Positions 1-10,575 of a DNA stretch of 64,000 nucleotides are shown piece after piece. Position 1 is the first letter of the stretch. The number at the start of each line of letters is the position of its first letter. Below the pieces are notes generated by a model. That model searched no databases. It saw only the letters and a list, made by a program, of their open reading frames with translations, and was not told the DNA's origin. Made by a program: the position numbers and the translations under genes. Origin of the DNA: Bactericera cockerelli (taxonomy: Eukaryota; Arthropoda; Insecta; Hemiptera; Triozidae); assembly GCA_024516035.1 (NCBI GenBank), contig CM044961.1:6569515-6633514 (forward strand), given 5' to 3'.

Positions 1-711
1 GAAGTGTTTTTTGAGCTTTGTGTGTACTGCGTTCCATGATCTTTAAAGTAATATAAATGAGCTTTCTTTTTTATAAAACTAAACATAATAGGGTATTTTT
101 TTAACTAGTGATACGCAGAATTGCAATTGTAGAAGTACTCTAAATTCACGAAAGGGAAAACAGGGAAAAATCAAATTTTAGAAAAGTATTGAACTTATGA
201 TTAAATATCTCTCTGGTCTTTCAATATTTTTTTATGCAACCAACTGCATTTCAAGGGAAATATGCATGACTATCCATACATGAAGTAAAAAATTACTTAC
301 TGGCTATCATTTCTTTAAAAACGTGCATCGATCCATGTGACCTCTAGACCTGTGGGAAAAAACAGGGATTTGGCCATAACTCTTTAACGAAGCAAAATGC
401 CCCACTGCAAGTTTCGCTCATATGATAGTCCACGGTGGGCTGAACCTACCCTCAAAATATTTGCATCTGTATACGGGACACCCTGTATATTCATTTTCTT
501 CTTTGCTTTCTAATTTAGAGTCCACCCCCATCCTCTCTCTTTTCATCAATTTCCCATGGACCTTTTTCTCTTTGTTCAACATCCTCTCTAACAATCTTCT
601 CGTACCATATCCATGTTTCCTATCTCTCTGCTCCCTAATTCATTATTTGTATTTATATTTTCTACATTTATATTAATTTTCTTCTTTGCTCTTAATTTAG
701 CCCCCCCTCTC
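1..711. other. AT-rich DNA without a recognisable gene
   Basis: No coding signal was found. Positions 475-488 read GGGACACCCTGTAT, a motif that recurs at 8157-8170 after a similar degenerate stretch ending in sensitivity to AT-rich sequence; I take it as the terminus of a dispersed insect repeat. The open frame at 422-676 is a chance frame in AT/CT-rich DNA. Confidence 0.5.
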
Positions 712-794
712 TGATGGAGGTTGCTTAACTTTGGTAATCCTACGAGAACCGGTGCGGTGCATTCAATGCGCCATCGACGCTGCGCGCTGGCTCA
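712..794 (-). repeat. 5S rRNA-derived SINE, head fragment
   Basis: The complement carries ACCGGTTCTCGTAGG and AAGTTAAGCAACCTCC, which correspond to the internal promoter half of insect 5S rRNA. The same block recurs at 5794, 10451, 19136, 52200, 55125 and 56036, so it is a dispersed SINE head and not a 5S gene. The 3' body is missing here. Confidence 0.75.
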
Positions 795-1262
795 AATGAT
801 TTTAATTTGGCCTTATCAAGATTTTCGGGCTTCACCGATATTTTAACCGGAGATCTTACATTCATATTACAGTACACCCCAATAAAAATGAATGACGATT
901 CAAATAATATCCTTATGTCCTGAAGCTCTTAGTAAATTATTACCGTAGGAAGTATCTACACATTTTGGAAAGTGGTCTGACGACTTCTAACAACATATTT
1001 GACTCGTTTTAATAGACAATATCAAAGCCAGGTGTTCCTAACTGGATTATCTCTCTCTCTCTTTCTCTCTTTAAAAAAGTAAAACTTATTAGCTCTCAAA
1101 AAGTTGGACTTAGCTTAGGAGATCATATTCTATTTTAAACAATTTAAAATAAATATAATGTTATTTCAATCAAACTCTCTTTCACTCTCTCTCTCTCTCT
1201 CTTCTCTCTTTCTCTATCAACCAGGTAGGCACTATTTTCGGGACTTACATAGGTATAACAAG

Positions 1263-1558
1263 CCGACCTCAGTAGCTCTATCGATAAGGTCGGTCGTTCA
1301 AGTCCCGGTTTCAGCGTAGATTTAGTTTTATAATTATAGTATGCTTTATTAGGTAAGACAAAAATATATACAGTAAAATACAATGAAATTATAATGAAAA
1401 AAATAAATGGATTGAACAAAGAAACAAGAACAAAAGAGAGAATGAATCTAATGTCTTACCTAAAATCTTATGTCCTACCACCCAACCCAACATCTAGTAA
1501 AGCGAGTTTGAGTAGTTGTGACATCACGAAAGGGATTAACACAAATATGATAATGAAA
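1263..1558 (+). repeat. tRNA-like SINE (family S1), interrupted
   Basis: A tRNA-like head (CAGTAGCTCTATCGATAAGG as A box, GGTCGTTCAAGTCCCGG as B box) runs to about 1330. The S1 tail (TAGTAAAGCGAGTTTGAGTA, then GATTAACACAAATATGATAA) resumes only at 1493. Intact copies at 21711 and 60441 are continuous, so about 160 bases are inserted here. The insert has an inverted pair TTAGGTAAGAC (1349-1359) and GTCTTACCTAA (1453-1463). Confidence 0.75.
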
Positions 1559-1683
1559 TACGTACATCAAGCAAAAAAAAGATCATGTCGACCCAAAGTA
1601 CCGGGTAACGACTAGTTATATACCTACTTTGCAGGAAGGACAACATACACGAGACCTAGAAAAAGTCATCTATGTATCTAAAT

Positions 1684-1950
1684 TTATATCTCTCTCTGTG
1701 TTTGCTCAGGGGCTACCAAATTCCAAGCTGTGGAGTTTGGGAAGAAATTCTGGTTTTGTGTAGAAAGTAAAACTTCTTGTTTGTTCTCATACAGGGTGGA
1801 GCTAGTAGTAATGATATCAACTTCTAATATAGGTACAGGGTCAGTTTTGTTATGACTTAAGAAATTAAATTTTTCTTGAGACGTAGCCTCGTGATGTATG
1901 ACCATGTATCTACAATCTACATAGTTGAAAGCAACTTTGAACGAAAAAAA
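1684..1950 (-). CDS. Unrecognised coding-like frame, possibly an exon
   Basis: The minus strand is open from about 1950 to the stop at 1684 and reads like protein: VAFNYVDCRYMVIHHEA, then an acidic and polar stretch, ending in PEQTQREI. A pyrimidine tract lies just upstream at 1946-1955. It lies beyond exon D on the same strand, so it could be a distal tail exon of the stargazin-like gene. However, its reading phase does not fit directly onto the phase-0 end of exon D with the acceptors I can see. It could also be a relic of a mobile element. I do not recognise the family. Confidence 0.25.
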   Translation of the reverse strand, partial: FFSFKVAFNYVDCRYMVIHHEATSQEKFNFLSHNKTDPVPILEVDIITTSSTLYENKQEVLLSTQNQNFFPNSTAWNLVAPEQTQREI

Positions 1951-1959
1951 AACCCAATA

Positions 1960-2165
1960 TAAAGGTAATAATTCTCTTTAATCGAAGGTAACTACCAGAC
2001 ACGGTTCATGCTTAAAGCAGTTTCTACCACCTAATAGTTAGATTTATTATTATGTGGTGACAAACTCAAATTAATTAAGAAAAAATCATGCACTTAATGT
2101 GATTCGAACCAACGGATCTATACGCTACTACCGCGGTAACCACTTGACTAACAGAAAAGTTAATT
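1960..2165 (-). repeat. tRNA-like SINE (family S2)
   Basis: On the minus strand the head reads AGTCAAGTGGTTACCGCGG (A box) and GGTTCGAATCAC (B box). It is followed by a tail containing CCACATAATAATAA-like sequence, the CTACCACC block and the GAAGGTAACTACC block. The family recurs at 16470, 20445, 21376 and 49348. Confidence 0.75.
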
Positions 2166-2355
2166 ATTATTACCCTAATTGCACGAAATTAATATTATGT
2201 TTTTTTCATAAGAAAAAAAAAATCATTTATATCGATGAACATGATTAACAGCGAGAGAAAGAAAGTAAAATTGACATCACTAGCGATGCTAGCCATAAGA
2301 CACAGTACTCTTGTTACTTGTGTTTTGAAGTAGAGAATGACGATGGTTATTTTCA

Positions 2356-2800
2356 GGATGGTTTGTACAGGTGGTTATGAATTATGCGACAAGAACCGCG
2401 AATAGCTGTGACAACAATGTCATTAATCATAGATTTCGGGCGATTGAATGCTTTTCGAAAGTCTTACAAATTCTTTCTAATAGCCCCTCGCGCTCCAACC
2501 AGTAGACCAATGACAGATATTTCTTGGATCTAGTAATGTTGTTGGAAATATTAATGTTGACTGATCCACGATATTAGCTTGTTCTTTTGATGCTTCCATG
2601 CGTACTGTAGGATCTATGATGAATCCTTTGTTCATTTCTCGTCTGTAACACCAGATATCAACCCTGCGGTTAGAGCCACCGTCAGCAACACAATGTAACT
2701 CTTCATGAACTGTCCACCCTTCTGTATTTAGTTGTTTGGCAATGATGGTGCGGATTTTATGATGTTTTCTCAGGAGGTCGCCAAACTCATTCTGAATTGG
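2356..2800 (-). pseudogene. LINE remnant: C-terminal restriction-like endonuclease domain
   Basis: The minus strand translates to KIRTIIAKQLNTEGWTVHEE, then SNRRVDIWCYRREMNKGFII and DPTVRMEASKEQ. After a frameshift near 2530 it continues ISVIGLLVGARGAIRKNL and, past a stop, VTAIRGSCRIIHNHLYK. The R-VDI...IIDPTVR pattern matches the PD-(D/E)XK restriction-like endonuclease at the C-terminus of R2/NeSL-type non-LTR retrotransposon proteins, which cut target DNA for target-primed reverse transcription. At least one frameshift and one stop make this a dead 5'-truncated copy. The same C-terminal motif appears at 9012-9092. No reverse transcriptase part is present here. Confidence 0.7.
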
Positions 2801-2849
2801 TTAGACTTTTTTTATTCATGATAGTTTGAATGATGGTTGGACGCTCTTA

Positions 2850-2986
2850 TCATGTTTGTGTTAACCTTTTTCGTGGTATCACTACTCAAAACTAGCTTTA
2901 CATTTACGCTGAATGCGGCACTTGAACCACCGACCTCCAGGTTACAAGTCCGTCGCCTTATCGATCAAGCTACCGAGGTCAGTGAC
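2850..2986 (-). repeat. tRNA-like SINE (family S1)
   Basis: Near-complete minus-strand copy: the head (GCTTGATCGATAAGGCGACG) starts near 2986 and the tail ends in GTTAACACAAACATG. The family carries A and B box motifs but cannot fold as a functional tRNA because the acceptor arm is missing. Confidence 0.8.
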
Positions 2987-3469
2987 AGATACGATATAAA
3001 ATAGATAATTATGAGTGGATTAGCCTTTAAAAAGGGACACATCCGAAAAAAATGTTTCTAAAAAAAAAAAAAAAACTCTAGAATGCAACTCACGCATAAA
3101 AAATAATAATTGTAAAAACCCAAATTTTAATGTGAAACAATCATTTGATTTTTTTTATCCACCCCGTTCGTCCCCGCAGGTAGCCACTAGAAACTGATTA
3201 ATTAATGCGTTGTTACTATGCAGCCACAGAATGCTAACAGAATTGTTATAATTATTGTTATCATATTTTAAACTAAGTAGAACATTATGACAAATAGGGG
3301 AGGTCGAAAGGTAGCTAAATACTAGGAGCACATACATTATTTTGATAAATAGGTGTAGGGTTGGCGCGCATATTTGTACTTTTAGTACGAGGGTTCTGAA
3401 CAAAGGATTTACAAATGAGAGGGATGGGAAGGATAGGGTTCTCCACAAAGGATGGGAAGAATAGAGATG

Positions 3470-4095
3470 GGGATAGATAATCGTAGAGAAAGATGTGAAT
3501 GTGAAGAGAAGTAAAGAGAGAAAGAGAAGAGGAGTAAAGAAAGAGAGAGAAGAATAGAAAGGGGGAATAGATAATCATTTAATCATAGAGAAAGATGTGA
3601 AGAAAGAAAGAGAAGATAAGTTTGTGAAGAGGAGAAAAGAAAGAGAGAGAAGGGAAGAATAGAAAGGGGGGATTGGTATTCGTAGACAGAGATTTGAAGA
3701 GAAGTAAAGAGAAGAGAAGGTTGTAAAGAAGAGAAGAGAAAGAGAGAAGGGAATAATAGAAAGGGGGGATAGATATTCGTAGACAGAGATGTGAAGAGAA
3801 GTAAAGAGAGAAAGAGAAGAGAAGGTTGTGAAGAGGAGAAAAAAATGAGAGAGAAGAGAAGAATAGAAAAGAGGAGATAGATATTCGTAGACAGAGATGT
3901 GAAGAGAAGTAAAAGAGAGAGAAAGAGAAGAGAAGGTTGTGAAGAGGAGAAAAAAATGAGAGAGAAGAGAAGAATAGAAAAGAGGGGATAGGTATTCGTA
4001 GACAGAGATTTGAAGAGAAGTAAAGAGAGGAAGAGAAGAGTAGGTTGTGAAGAGAAGAACGGAAAGAGAGAGAAGGGAAGAATAGGAAGGGGGCT
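3470..4095. repeat. GA-rich minisatellite, about 110-120-bp unit
   Basis: About five to six imperfect copies of a purine-rich unit marked by ATTCGTAGACAGAGAT (for example 3676, 3775, 3884, 3993) and ending with AGAATAGAAAGGGGG. The minus-strand frames across it are artefacts of the repeat. Confidence 0.85.
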
Positions 4096-4110
4096 TTTTA
4101 AATTAATAAA

Positions 4111-4186
4111 AGAATCACTTTTGTAATATCACAACTACTCAAACTCGCTTTACAAAATCTACGCTGAAACTGGGACTTGAACCTAG
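4111..4186 (-). repeat. SINE S1 fragment
   Basis: Contains the S1 tail and B box complement (CACAACTACTCAAACTCGC, GGGACTTGAACC). It ends abruptly where the 4187-4804 duplication begins. Confidence 0.7.
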
Positions 4187-4804
4187 AATGGTAAATTTCT
4201 ATTATTACGAGGTGGTATATGGCTTTTTAAAATCTCTTTACTATAGGTACTGATACATATGATTATGTATTAGGTAATTTACCGTTAGGTATTTCTGAAT
4301 TCTCGGGTAAAAGTGAAAGGCGTATGTACATAAATTTCATTTATCTAGAATGGTAAATTTCTATTATTACGAGGTGGTATAATGGTATATGGCTTTTTAA
4401 AATCTCTTTACTATAGGTACATATAATAAAATTATGTATTAGGTAATTTACCAGTAGGTATTTCTGAATTCTCGGGTAAAAGTGAAAGGCGTATTTACAT
4501 TTCATTTACCGGGAATGGTAAATTTCTATTATTTCGAGGTGGTATATGGCTTTTTAAAATCTCTTTACTATATGGATATTCAGACATGGATATTCAGAAC
4601 TATTACCTGCTGATGAGAGCAAAATAAGCTCGAAACAGCTGTCCAGGTATGTTCTGATATTCATGTACATCTAGTACAACTTCTGACTTTTCTGTTTATA
4701 CTGATTATACTGATATTTATATGTATTAGGTAATTTACCAGTAGGTATTTCTGAATTCTCGGGTAAAAGTGAAAGGCGTATTTACATTTCATTTACCGGG
4801 AATG
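4187..4804. repeat. Three tandem copies of the exon D donor-side segment
   Basis: A unit of about 160 bases starts GAATGGTAAATTTCTATTATT (4188, 4353, 4514) and ends GGCGTATTTACATTTCATTTA. The last unit runs straight into exon D. On the minus strand each border reads as the exon D end plus donor (CCATTCCCG/GTAAATG) or a decayed form of it, so the donor region has been duplicated downstream of the exon. The third copy carries an insertion (4572-4722). Confidence 0.75.
4572..4722 (+). repeat. Dispersed coding-like repeat (DIQNYY family)
   Basis: Compared with the empty second unit at 4353-4512, about 150 bases are inserted. They contain ATGGATATTCAGAACTATTA, a conserved frame MDIQNYYLLMRA, then GCTGTCCAGGTATGTTCTG, which looks like a 5' splice site. 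Copies sit at 52045-52140 and 58850-58975. The origin of the frame is unknown; it may be a captured exon piece in a mobile element. Confidence 0.6.
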
Positions 4805-4954
4805 GACTGTCCTCTCGCGAGCTGGAGGGACTCCGGCTGAAGTAGTACCTCCTCTGGTTGACATCGCTGGGGGAGCATTGTGCGATGATGGACAGGGGTT
4901 GCAGATAGGGCGGGTGGTGGTGGTAGTTCGCACCGCTTCCTTGGTACGAGGACT
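4797..4954 (-). CDS. Stargazin-like gene, exon D (cytoplasmic tail)
   Basis: Fourth recognised exon of the minus-strand four-transmembrane gene. It is 158 nt: two bases complete a codon with the last base of exon C (giving Gln), then 52 codons. The acceptor is CTCTGTTCCAG at 4955 and the donor is GTAAAT at 4796-4791. The product is hydrophilic: SSYQGSGANYHHHPPYLQ, then QRRYYFSRSPSSSREDSP. Arg/Ser-rich tails with phosphorylatable serines are usual in TARP C-termini, so I read it as the cytosolic tail. If the donor is not used, the frame reads on for four residues to a stop (VNEM then stop), so this could also be the last exon. Confidence in exon status comes from the exact phase match with exon C. 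Confidence 0.75.
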
Positions 4955-5070
4955 CTGGAACAGAGAGGAAGCAAAAAAAAATAAAAAATATGTTATTCTT
5001 TGGTGAAAAATCTACTTAGAATTATGAAGCAGGATTGAATATCTAGGATTTATTAATCCAAGTCACTATC

Positions 5071-5275
5071 ACTGTCCCGGTAGCTCAGTGGTAAAGGCGG
5101 CACTCTGTGAAACCACAGATTCCAAAGGTCGTGGGTTCGAAACCCAGCCGGGACACCACAAGTTATCCTCCCATTTGGGATTTTTACCACATAATAATAT
5201 GTCTTAGGCTTACTGCTGGAGTAATGGGACTTTAAGAGTCCTAATCGGGCAGTATAAATAAGACGATATTATTAT
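5071..5275 (+). repeat. tRNA-derived SINE (family S3), complete copy
   Basis: The head reads CCCGGTAGCTCAGTGGTAAA (A box) and GTGGGTTCGAAACCCAGCCG (B box with T arm), ending CGGGACACCA. The tail contains CATTTGGGATTTTTACCACA and ends in an ATT microsatellite. Extra bases in the anticodon region and the tail argue for a SINE, not a tRNA gene. The inverted copy at 8516-8850 shares the whole length. Confidence 0.85.
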
Positions 5276-5411
5276 TATTATCACTTAACAGCTGATATAA
5301 ATACACTGCGATTGGTTGAAATTACCACCAGAGGGTCTGTTAAGGAATAGTGTAGTATTAGTAGTTAATCTAATTCAGTTTCATAATTCGGTCCTTAAAT
5401 TTTTAAACAAT

Positions 5412-5490
5412 TAACCGACCTCAGTTTAGTCAGTAGCTTGTGCGATATGGGGACGGTAGATGGTTCGAATCGCTGGTATGGTAAATATTT
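5412..5490 (+). repeat. Diverged SINE S1 head
   Basis: Begins ACCGACCTCAGTTTAGTCAG and keeps a B box GATGGTTCGAATCGC, but the rest is unlike other S1 copies. Confidence 0.45.
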
Positions 5491-5793
5491 ACTGATGGCG
5501 AATTTCAGTAATAAAATTATTGTGATATTAATAACCACTGTGTTTACCACAAATTATATATATTATTTATTTTATAACTTTAGTCTAAAAAATTAGAGGT
5601 TTCAAATTGTGTCCACAAGTTTAAAAAAATTGGCATAGCTAAAAGTCGTCCCGTCGCGCGTCGTAGAATTAAATTGTATGTACGCCTGGTAAAGCTGTAT
5701 TATATGCAATGTGCATTAAAATAAAAAAATAATCAGTACATCGCGTCGGCTGAAATGTGAAGAACGTTACCTTTTCATGTACCTACATACTTT

Positions 5794-5951
5794 CTATCAC
5801 GACGGGGGTGCGGGGGTGTTATCCTCCATTCGCAGGAAACTCACAAACCTGTGCTACCCATAGTACGAAATCCATCTCACTGGACGTTGCTTAACTTCGG
5901 TGACCCTACGAGAACCGGTGAAATCATCTCGCCATCGACAACGTTGGCCCA
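5794..5951 (-). repeat. 5S rRNA-derived SINE
   Basis: The minus strand runs from the 5S-like head (near 5951) through CCGGTTCTCGTAGGGTCACC and GAAGTTAAGCAACGTCC into the shared body GTTTCCTGCGAATGGAGG. The middle of the body is partly deleted compared with 19136-19330. Confidence 0.75.
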
Positions 5952-6149
5952 TTCAAAATAGATTAAATGCTAACATTCTTCTTTCAGAAAATTTTATTTT
6001 ATTGATCTTATTTTCAAGTCTTAAGATTAAATAAAAATTAGTTAGTTTCGTACTGTTCAGAAAAAATATAGATGTAGCTATGATGATTCTTCTTGAGAAC
6101 ATACGTTGCACAGAATGTATTATTCAACAAAAAGTTGGAGGAATAATTT

Positions 6150-7275
6150 ATTTTGAGTGTGTGAGAGAGGGAAATATAAGAACAGAGTGAGAAGTTTGAG
6201 AGAGATAAGTTAGAGAGAGATAATTTAGAGAGAGCGATAACGAGCTAGAGCGTTAAAGAATATAGGGAATAATTTTCAGCTATATTATTTTCTCTTCTAT
6301 ACCCGAGGGAAAAATATTGTTAATTTTCCTCTTTTTCTGGCTCCACTCAAGTATGGTCGAATGAAAGTCTGAAAACTGGGTGGGAAATAAGAGAGAGAAA
6401 AGGAGAGAGGGAGGGGAAATGGGAGGGAGAAAAAGAGAGAGGAGAGGGAAAAAACATGAAGGAGAAAAATAGGAGGTAGAGATGTGGGATTTTTTTGCTG
6501 TCCAAAAGTGCTGGCAGAGAAAAGTAGTAAAGTTTTTTGAATTCACTGAAGTGAGAGATAAGAGAGAAGAGAGGGAGGTGTGTTAGGGAAAACGAGTTAA
6601 TATGCTGAGGCTGAATAGAGAGGAGAGAGACAGAGAGAGAGAGCTTCTCACTGCTCCATCGTTTTACTAACAATTGAATTGAATTGAATATAATGGTTCT
6701 TTTTATTTGTACATAAACAATAATAATATGTCTTAATATTATCTCCAGAACTTATGCAAACTTCTCAGAAAATACTTAAAGGATTTCAACGAAAAATAAA
6801 TATTTCTCTTCCTTCCTTTACTATAGCAGATCTTTTGGTGTCAATCTAATGATATCAATTGTCAACAAAAAACATTCGTTTCGTTGGATATGAACCCACA
6901 ACCTCCAACACTACCTGAACTACCAGACTAGCGCCTTATCAACTCGACCATGAAGCAGGAAAGAGAGAGAGTAACGAAAATAAAACTTATAATAAAGCAG
7001 ATCCTAAGGAACAAGAATACGGGGTACAAAGAGAGCTAGAGAGAGGGAGAGGGAGGAAGAGAGAGAAAGAGGAAGAGAGAGATAGAGGGAGGAAGAGAGA
7101 GAAGAAAGAAGATAGGAGAGAGAGGGGAGAGAGGAGAGAGAGAGGGAAGAGGGAGAGAAGAGAGAGAAGAGGAAGAGAGAGAGGAAGAGAGAGATAGAAG
7201 GAGGAAGAGAGAGAAAGAAGATAGGAAGAGAGAGAGAGAAAGAGGAATAGAGAAAATAAAATGAGGGAGACAGAT
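6150..7275. repeat. GA-rich low-complexity blocks
   Basis: Two purine-rich stretches (6150-6660 and 7020-7275, GAGAGA/GGAAGA) flank an AT-rich part. The Ser/Leu-rich minus-strand frames across them (for example 7004-7303) are composition artefacts. No gene seen. Confidence 0.85.
6880..6958 (-). repeat. tRNA-like SINE head, isolated
   Basis: The minus strand reads CATGGTCGAGTTGATAAGGC and GTTGTGGGTTCATATCC, matching A and B boxes. Flanks do not match the other SINE families in this window. Confidence 0.5.
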
Positions 7276-7540
7276 AAAAGAGAAAGAATACATTAGGGAA
7301 CAATTTATTTTTTGAATGTTACTCTGACTCTTTAATCATATAATACTCTCTCTCCTTTTTCCTTGATATCTTTCTCTTCATTTTATTTCTCTTCATTCTC
7401 CCATCATATCTTTTCCTCTTTCAGAAAGAACATACTCATACTCAAGTTATTTCTCTCTTCTCCTTCTCACACTAACACAACTTTTGTTTACTCAGGATTA
7501 TACTCTATCCCTTCCTTTATCGTGCTTTCCCATCTATTTT

Positions 7541-7576
7541 ACTTCCGAGAAATTTCTAATATTAGAAATCGGAAGT
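7541..7576. repeat. 36-nt near-perfect palindromic motif, copy 1
   Basis: ACTTCCGAGAAATTTCTAAT followed by ATTAGAAATCGGAAGT can fold into an almost fully paired hairpin around TTTCTAATATTAGAAA. Identical copies in the other orientation lie at 20336-20371 and 25204-25239. Confidence 0.8.
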
Positions 7577-7669
7577 ATTGTGTTTCTCTTTATTTCATCT
7601 ATTTTCCTTAATCGATATATTCGATATATCTACGATTATTCAAAGGTACCACTTATGTTCTCTATAATA

Positions 7670-8000
7670 TGATTACTTTTACTTTCTCAAATTAACTTCT
7701 TTTATTTTCTTAATATAACTACTTTTATTTTCTTAAAATAACTACTTTTATTTTCTTAAAATTACTACTTTCATTTTCTCAAAATAACTGATTCTTTCTC
7801 CCTTTTATTAATCTCTTTCGCCGTTTTCTTTTTCTGTTTAATTGATTTATCTACGATTATTCAAAGGTACCATTTATGTTCTCTATATGAATACTTTTGT
7901 TTTCTCAAAATGACTACTTTTATTTTCTTAAAATAACTACTTTTATTTTATCAAAGTAACTACTTTCATTTTCTCAAAAAACTACTTTTATTTTCTTTAG
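7670..8000. repeat. AT-rich tandem repeat, about 23-bp unit
   Basis: The unit ACTACTTTTATTTTCTTAAA repeats about nine times in two blocks (7670-7790 and 7890-8000), separated by a CTACGATTATTCAAAGGTAC block present at both 7630 and 7850. Confidence 0.8.
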
Positions 8001-8515
8001 TCAAAGGTGACCTTGAAATAACCTAGAAGGGGTCATCCGAAGAAACTTCTAGAGGTCAACATTGTATGTCCCCTTTTGAGCTATGAAAATGATCTTCAAC
8101 AGATTTTATTTCTATCGTCAGTAGTTCTCGAGATATTTGAACGTCTCAATTCTAATGGGACACCCTGTATGTAAAGAATTTGGAAGTATTTTTTCCTCAT
8201 TCACAATTCTAGCTGCTATATCTACTCTATTGCCTTATTTTTTGTACCGTTTCCTCAATTCATCTCACACCTACAACCTGCTATCCATTCAGTGACCTCT
8301 CTCTGTTTACCCAACACATTTATTCCGCTATCGTCTTCACTCAGCCAGGACTCTTCTGGAATTTTATATCCTTAAATCAACAGAAGAGCGTTACTTTTTT
8401 AATATAAATCTTCTCTCCTTCTCCTCTCTGTCGCTCCACCTCACTCTATCTACTGATTCTTTCTCCCTTTTATTTATCTCTTTCGCCGTTTTCTTTCTCT
8501 GTTTAAGAATAAAAA

Positions 8516-8850
8516 TAATAATAATATCGCCTTTTTTATACTGCCCGATTAGGACTATTAACACCCGTATTTATGAACAGCAAATTTTGGCTGAGCAATG
8601 TCTCAAGCAAGGTATTGGCCAATAATATTAAAGGAAATCATGCTTGAGACTTTGCTCAGATTGCGCTTTCTGTTCTTAAATACGACTGTAAGTCCCATTA
8701 TTCCAGTAGTAAGCCCAAGACGTAATATTACTTGGTAAAAATCCCAAATGGGAGGATAACTTGTCATGTCCCGGCTGGGTTTCGAATCCGCGACCTCTGG
8801 AATCTCTGGTTTCACAGAGTGACGCCTTTACCACTGAGCTACCGGGACAT
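8516..8850 (-). repeat. tRNA-derived SINE (family S3) split by a MITE
   Basis: Inverted copy of the 5071-5275 element: the head ends near 8850 (TACCACTGAGCTACCGGGAC) and the tail ends near 8516. The tail is interrupted at 8562-8688 by a short inverted-repeat element. Joining the two halves restores the sequence order of the intact copy. Confidence 0.85.
8562..8688. mobile_element. 127-bp MITE nested in a SINE, TAA target duplication
   Basis: The ends CACCCGTATTTATGAACAG and CTGTTCTTAAATACGACTG are inverted repeats (16 of 19 matching), and the similarity continues inward through CTGAGCAATGTCTCAAGCA. TAA flanks both sides (8559-8561 and 8689-8691), as expected for PIF/Harbinger-type 3-bp duplications. 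No coding capacity. Confidence 0.8.
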
Positions 8851-9011
8851 ACTGTCTACTGATTCTATCTCCCTTTTATTAATCAGACCGGGACAGACTA
8901 TCTACTGATTCTTTCTCCCTTTTATTAATCTCTTTCGTCGTTTTCTTTCTCTGTTTAAGAATGAAAATCTACCAAAATTGGTAGATTGAAAATCTTTAAT
9001 TTACCAAAATC

Positions 9012-9092
9012 AATCATCAAAGACATCAACATTGCATCAATGAGAGGATCGTGGCGCCTGCTGCATAATCATTTATACAAACTACTAGCTAA
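9012..9092 (+). pseudogene. LINE remnant: extreme C-terminus of RLE-type ORF
   Basis: Translates as IIKDINIASMRGSWRLLHNH followed by LYK, parallel to the end of the fragment at 2356-2800 (VTAIRGSCRIIHNHLYK). It is a severely truncated 3' end, and the following 200 bases may be its 3' UTR. Confidence 0.5.
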
Positions 9093-9099
9093 ATCCCGG

Positions 9100-10235
9100 C
9101 ACTCTGTCGCCTTTGAGGTCATTGACCGTGGTTGGCGTCCTATTTGAATCATTATTGGACCAAATCTAGATATCTTGAAAATGGTGATGGGCATTTTAAT
9201 TTTCTAGGTAGTTTGACGGTGGTTTAGGGGGGGTCTACTCTCAAGAAAATTTCAATATCCGTTACCATTAGGGTCGTGTTATTGTAAAAAGACAACCCCT
9301 AAGAGGACATAGTCAGCCAGACTATTTTTTTTCCGTCTATTCTATCTCTCTCTTTCTTTCATACCTCTACCAACACATCCTATCAACACAAACACATTCT
9401 ATCTCTCTCTTTGGGGTGAAATGTTAGTACGCCTCCTCGTGGTTCACCCTGGGCAACGCATTGACATGCGGCTAGAGTACCGACAATTTTGGCGATCAGA
9501 CAATCACTGCCATCAGATTTCCTGATCAAGTTTACTAGATATTATATTTTTGAGATGTGTAATAAAGCCATACGATAAATAAAAAAAATATCTTTCTTTC
9601 TTTCATACCTCTACCAACACATCCTATGAACACAAACACATTCTATCTCTCTTTTTCTTTCATACTTCTACCAACACGTGTCTCTATCATTTTCCTCTCT
9701 TCCTTTATCTCTTTTGAGTTGCCCCCCTCTTTCATTTTTTTTTTTTTTTTTTTTTTTTTTTCCTTTCATCTCTATCTTTTTCCTCTCTTCTTAATCTCTT
9801 TGCTATTTTCCCTGGTTCGCCTCTCTATTTTTTCATTTTTATTTATTGTCTTCTTCATTATTCCCTCTGGTTCGTCATATTTTTCATTATCATCTTCATC
9901 CTTCTTTCTATTCTTCTCTTCTCTCTTTTTGTATTTTCGTCGAAGAGTTTCCCCTTAGGGTCTATTCTTTTCTATCCTTTATGTTCGAACTCTTCACCAG
10001 TTTCTTTTAATATAAACTTTCGACATTCAGCCTGATCCCTGAAGCTTCTTCACCTTCATCTTGTTCTCTTCGGTTCAACAGTTTGCAAAGGTCGAGTTTT
10101 TTTATTCAGGAAAAGGCCAAAAACGAGATGGGAGGATGAGAGAATGTTTTGAATTAATTTTCCGCAGAATGGATGATGATCGAGAAGTGTACGGTACGGG
10201 ATGTTTTGTTGAAACTGTTTTGTTTTTCTAAGTCA
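9100..10235. other. CT-rich and T-rich DNA without a recognisable gene
   Basis: Contains a T run at 9737-9761, pyrimidine-rich stretches and a duplicated CCTCTACCAACACATCCTAT at 9364 and 9607. The frame at 9626-9958 is a pyrimidine artefact. Confidence 0.6.
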
Positions 10236-10237
10236 TA

Positions 10238-10345
10238 CCGACTTCAGTAGCTTGATCGATTAGGCGGTGGACGCGTAACCTGGAGGTCGGTGGTTCAAGT
10301 CCCGGATTCAGCGTGGATTTAGTAAAGTAAGTTCGAGATAGAAAT
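10238..10345 (+). repeat. tRNA-like SINE (family S1)
   Basis: Complete head (CAGTAGCTTGATCGATTAGG, GTCGGTGGTTCAAGTCCCGG) with a short tail. Confidence 0.8.
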
Positions 10346-10450
10346 AATAATAATTTTTTTAGATGACCAATAAAATTTATTCTTCAAAACCGTATATTAC
10401 TTCAGATACATTTCTAATATTAAAAAAATTGTACCTACCTGCTACTAACA

Positions 10451-10575
10451 TTAAATTCACCCAGTCATGGTTGGGCCGGAATGTCAGCATAACGAAGTCT
10501 TCACCTTGCTAGACGTTACTTAACTTCAGAGATCCTACGAGAACAGGTGGCTTCAACTCGCCATCGAAGCGACGC
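10451..10575 (-). repeat. 5S rRNA-derived SINE, 5' two-thirds
   Basis: The minus strand holds the 5S-like block with GATCTCTGAAGTTAAGTAACG and part of the shared body (GCTGACATTCCGGCCCAACC). Confidence 0.75.

Noticed and set aside
1349..1463. Possible short transposon bounded by TTAGGTAAGAC / GTCTTACCTAA inside the split SINE at 1263
   Set aside because: The inverted pair is perfect over 11 bases, but the ends do not coincide with the SINE break points and no target duplication is visible.
5071..5158. Possible functional tRNA gene
   Set aside because: A and B boxes are present, but the anticodon region is too long and the same head plus tail is repeated at 8516-8850 and 49640; it is a SINE.
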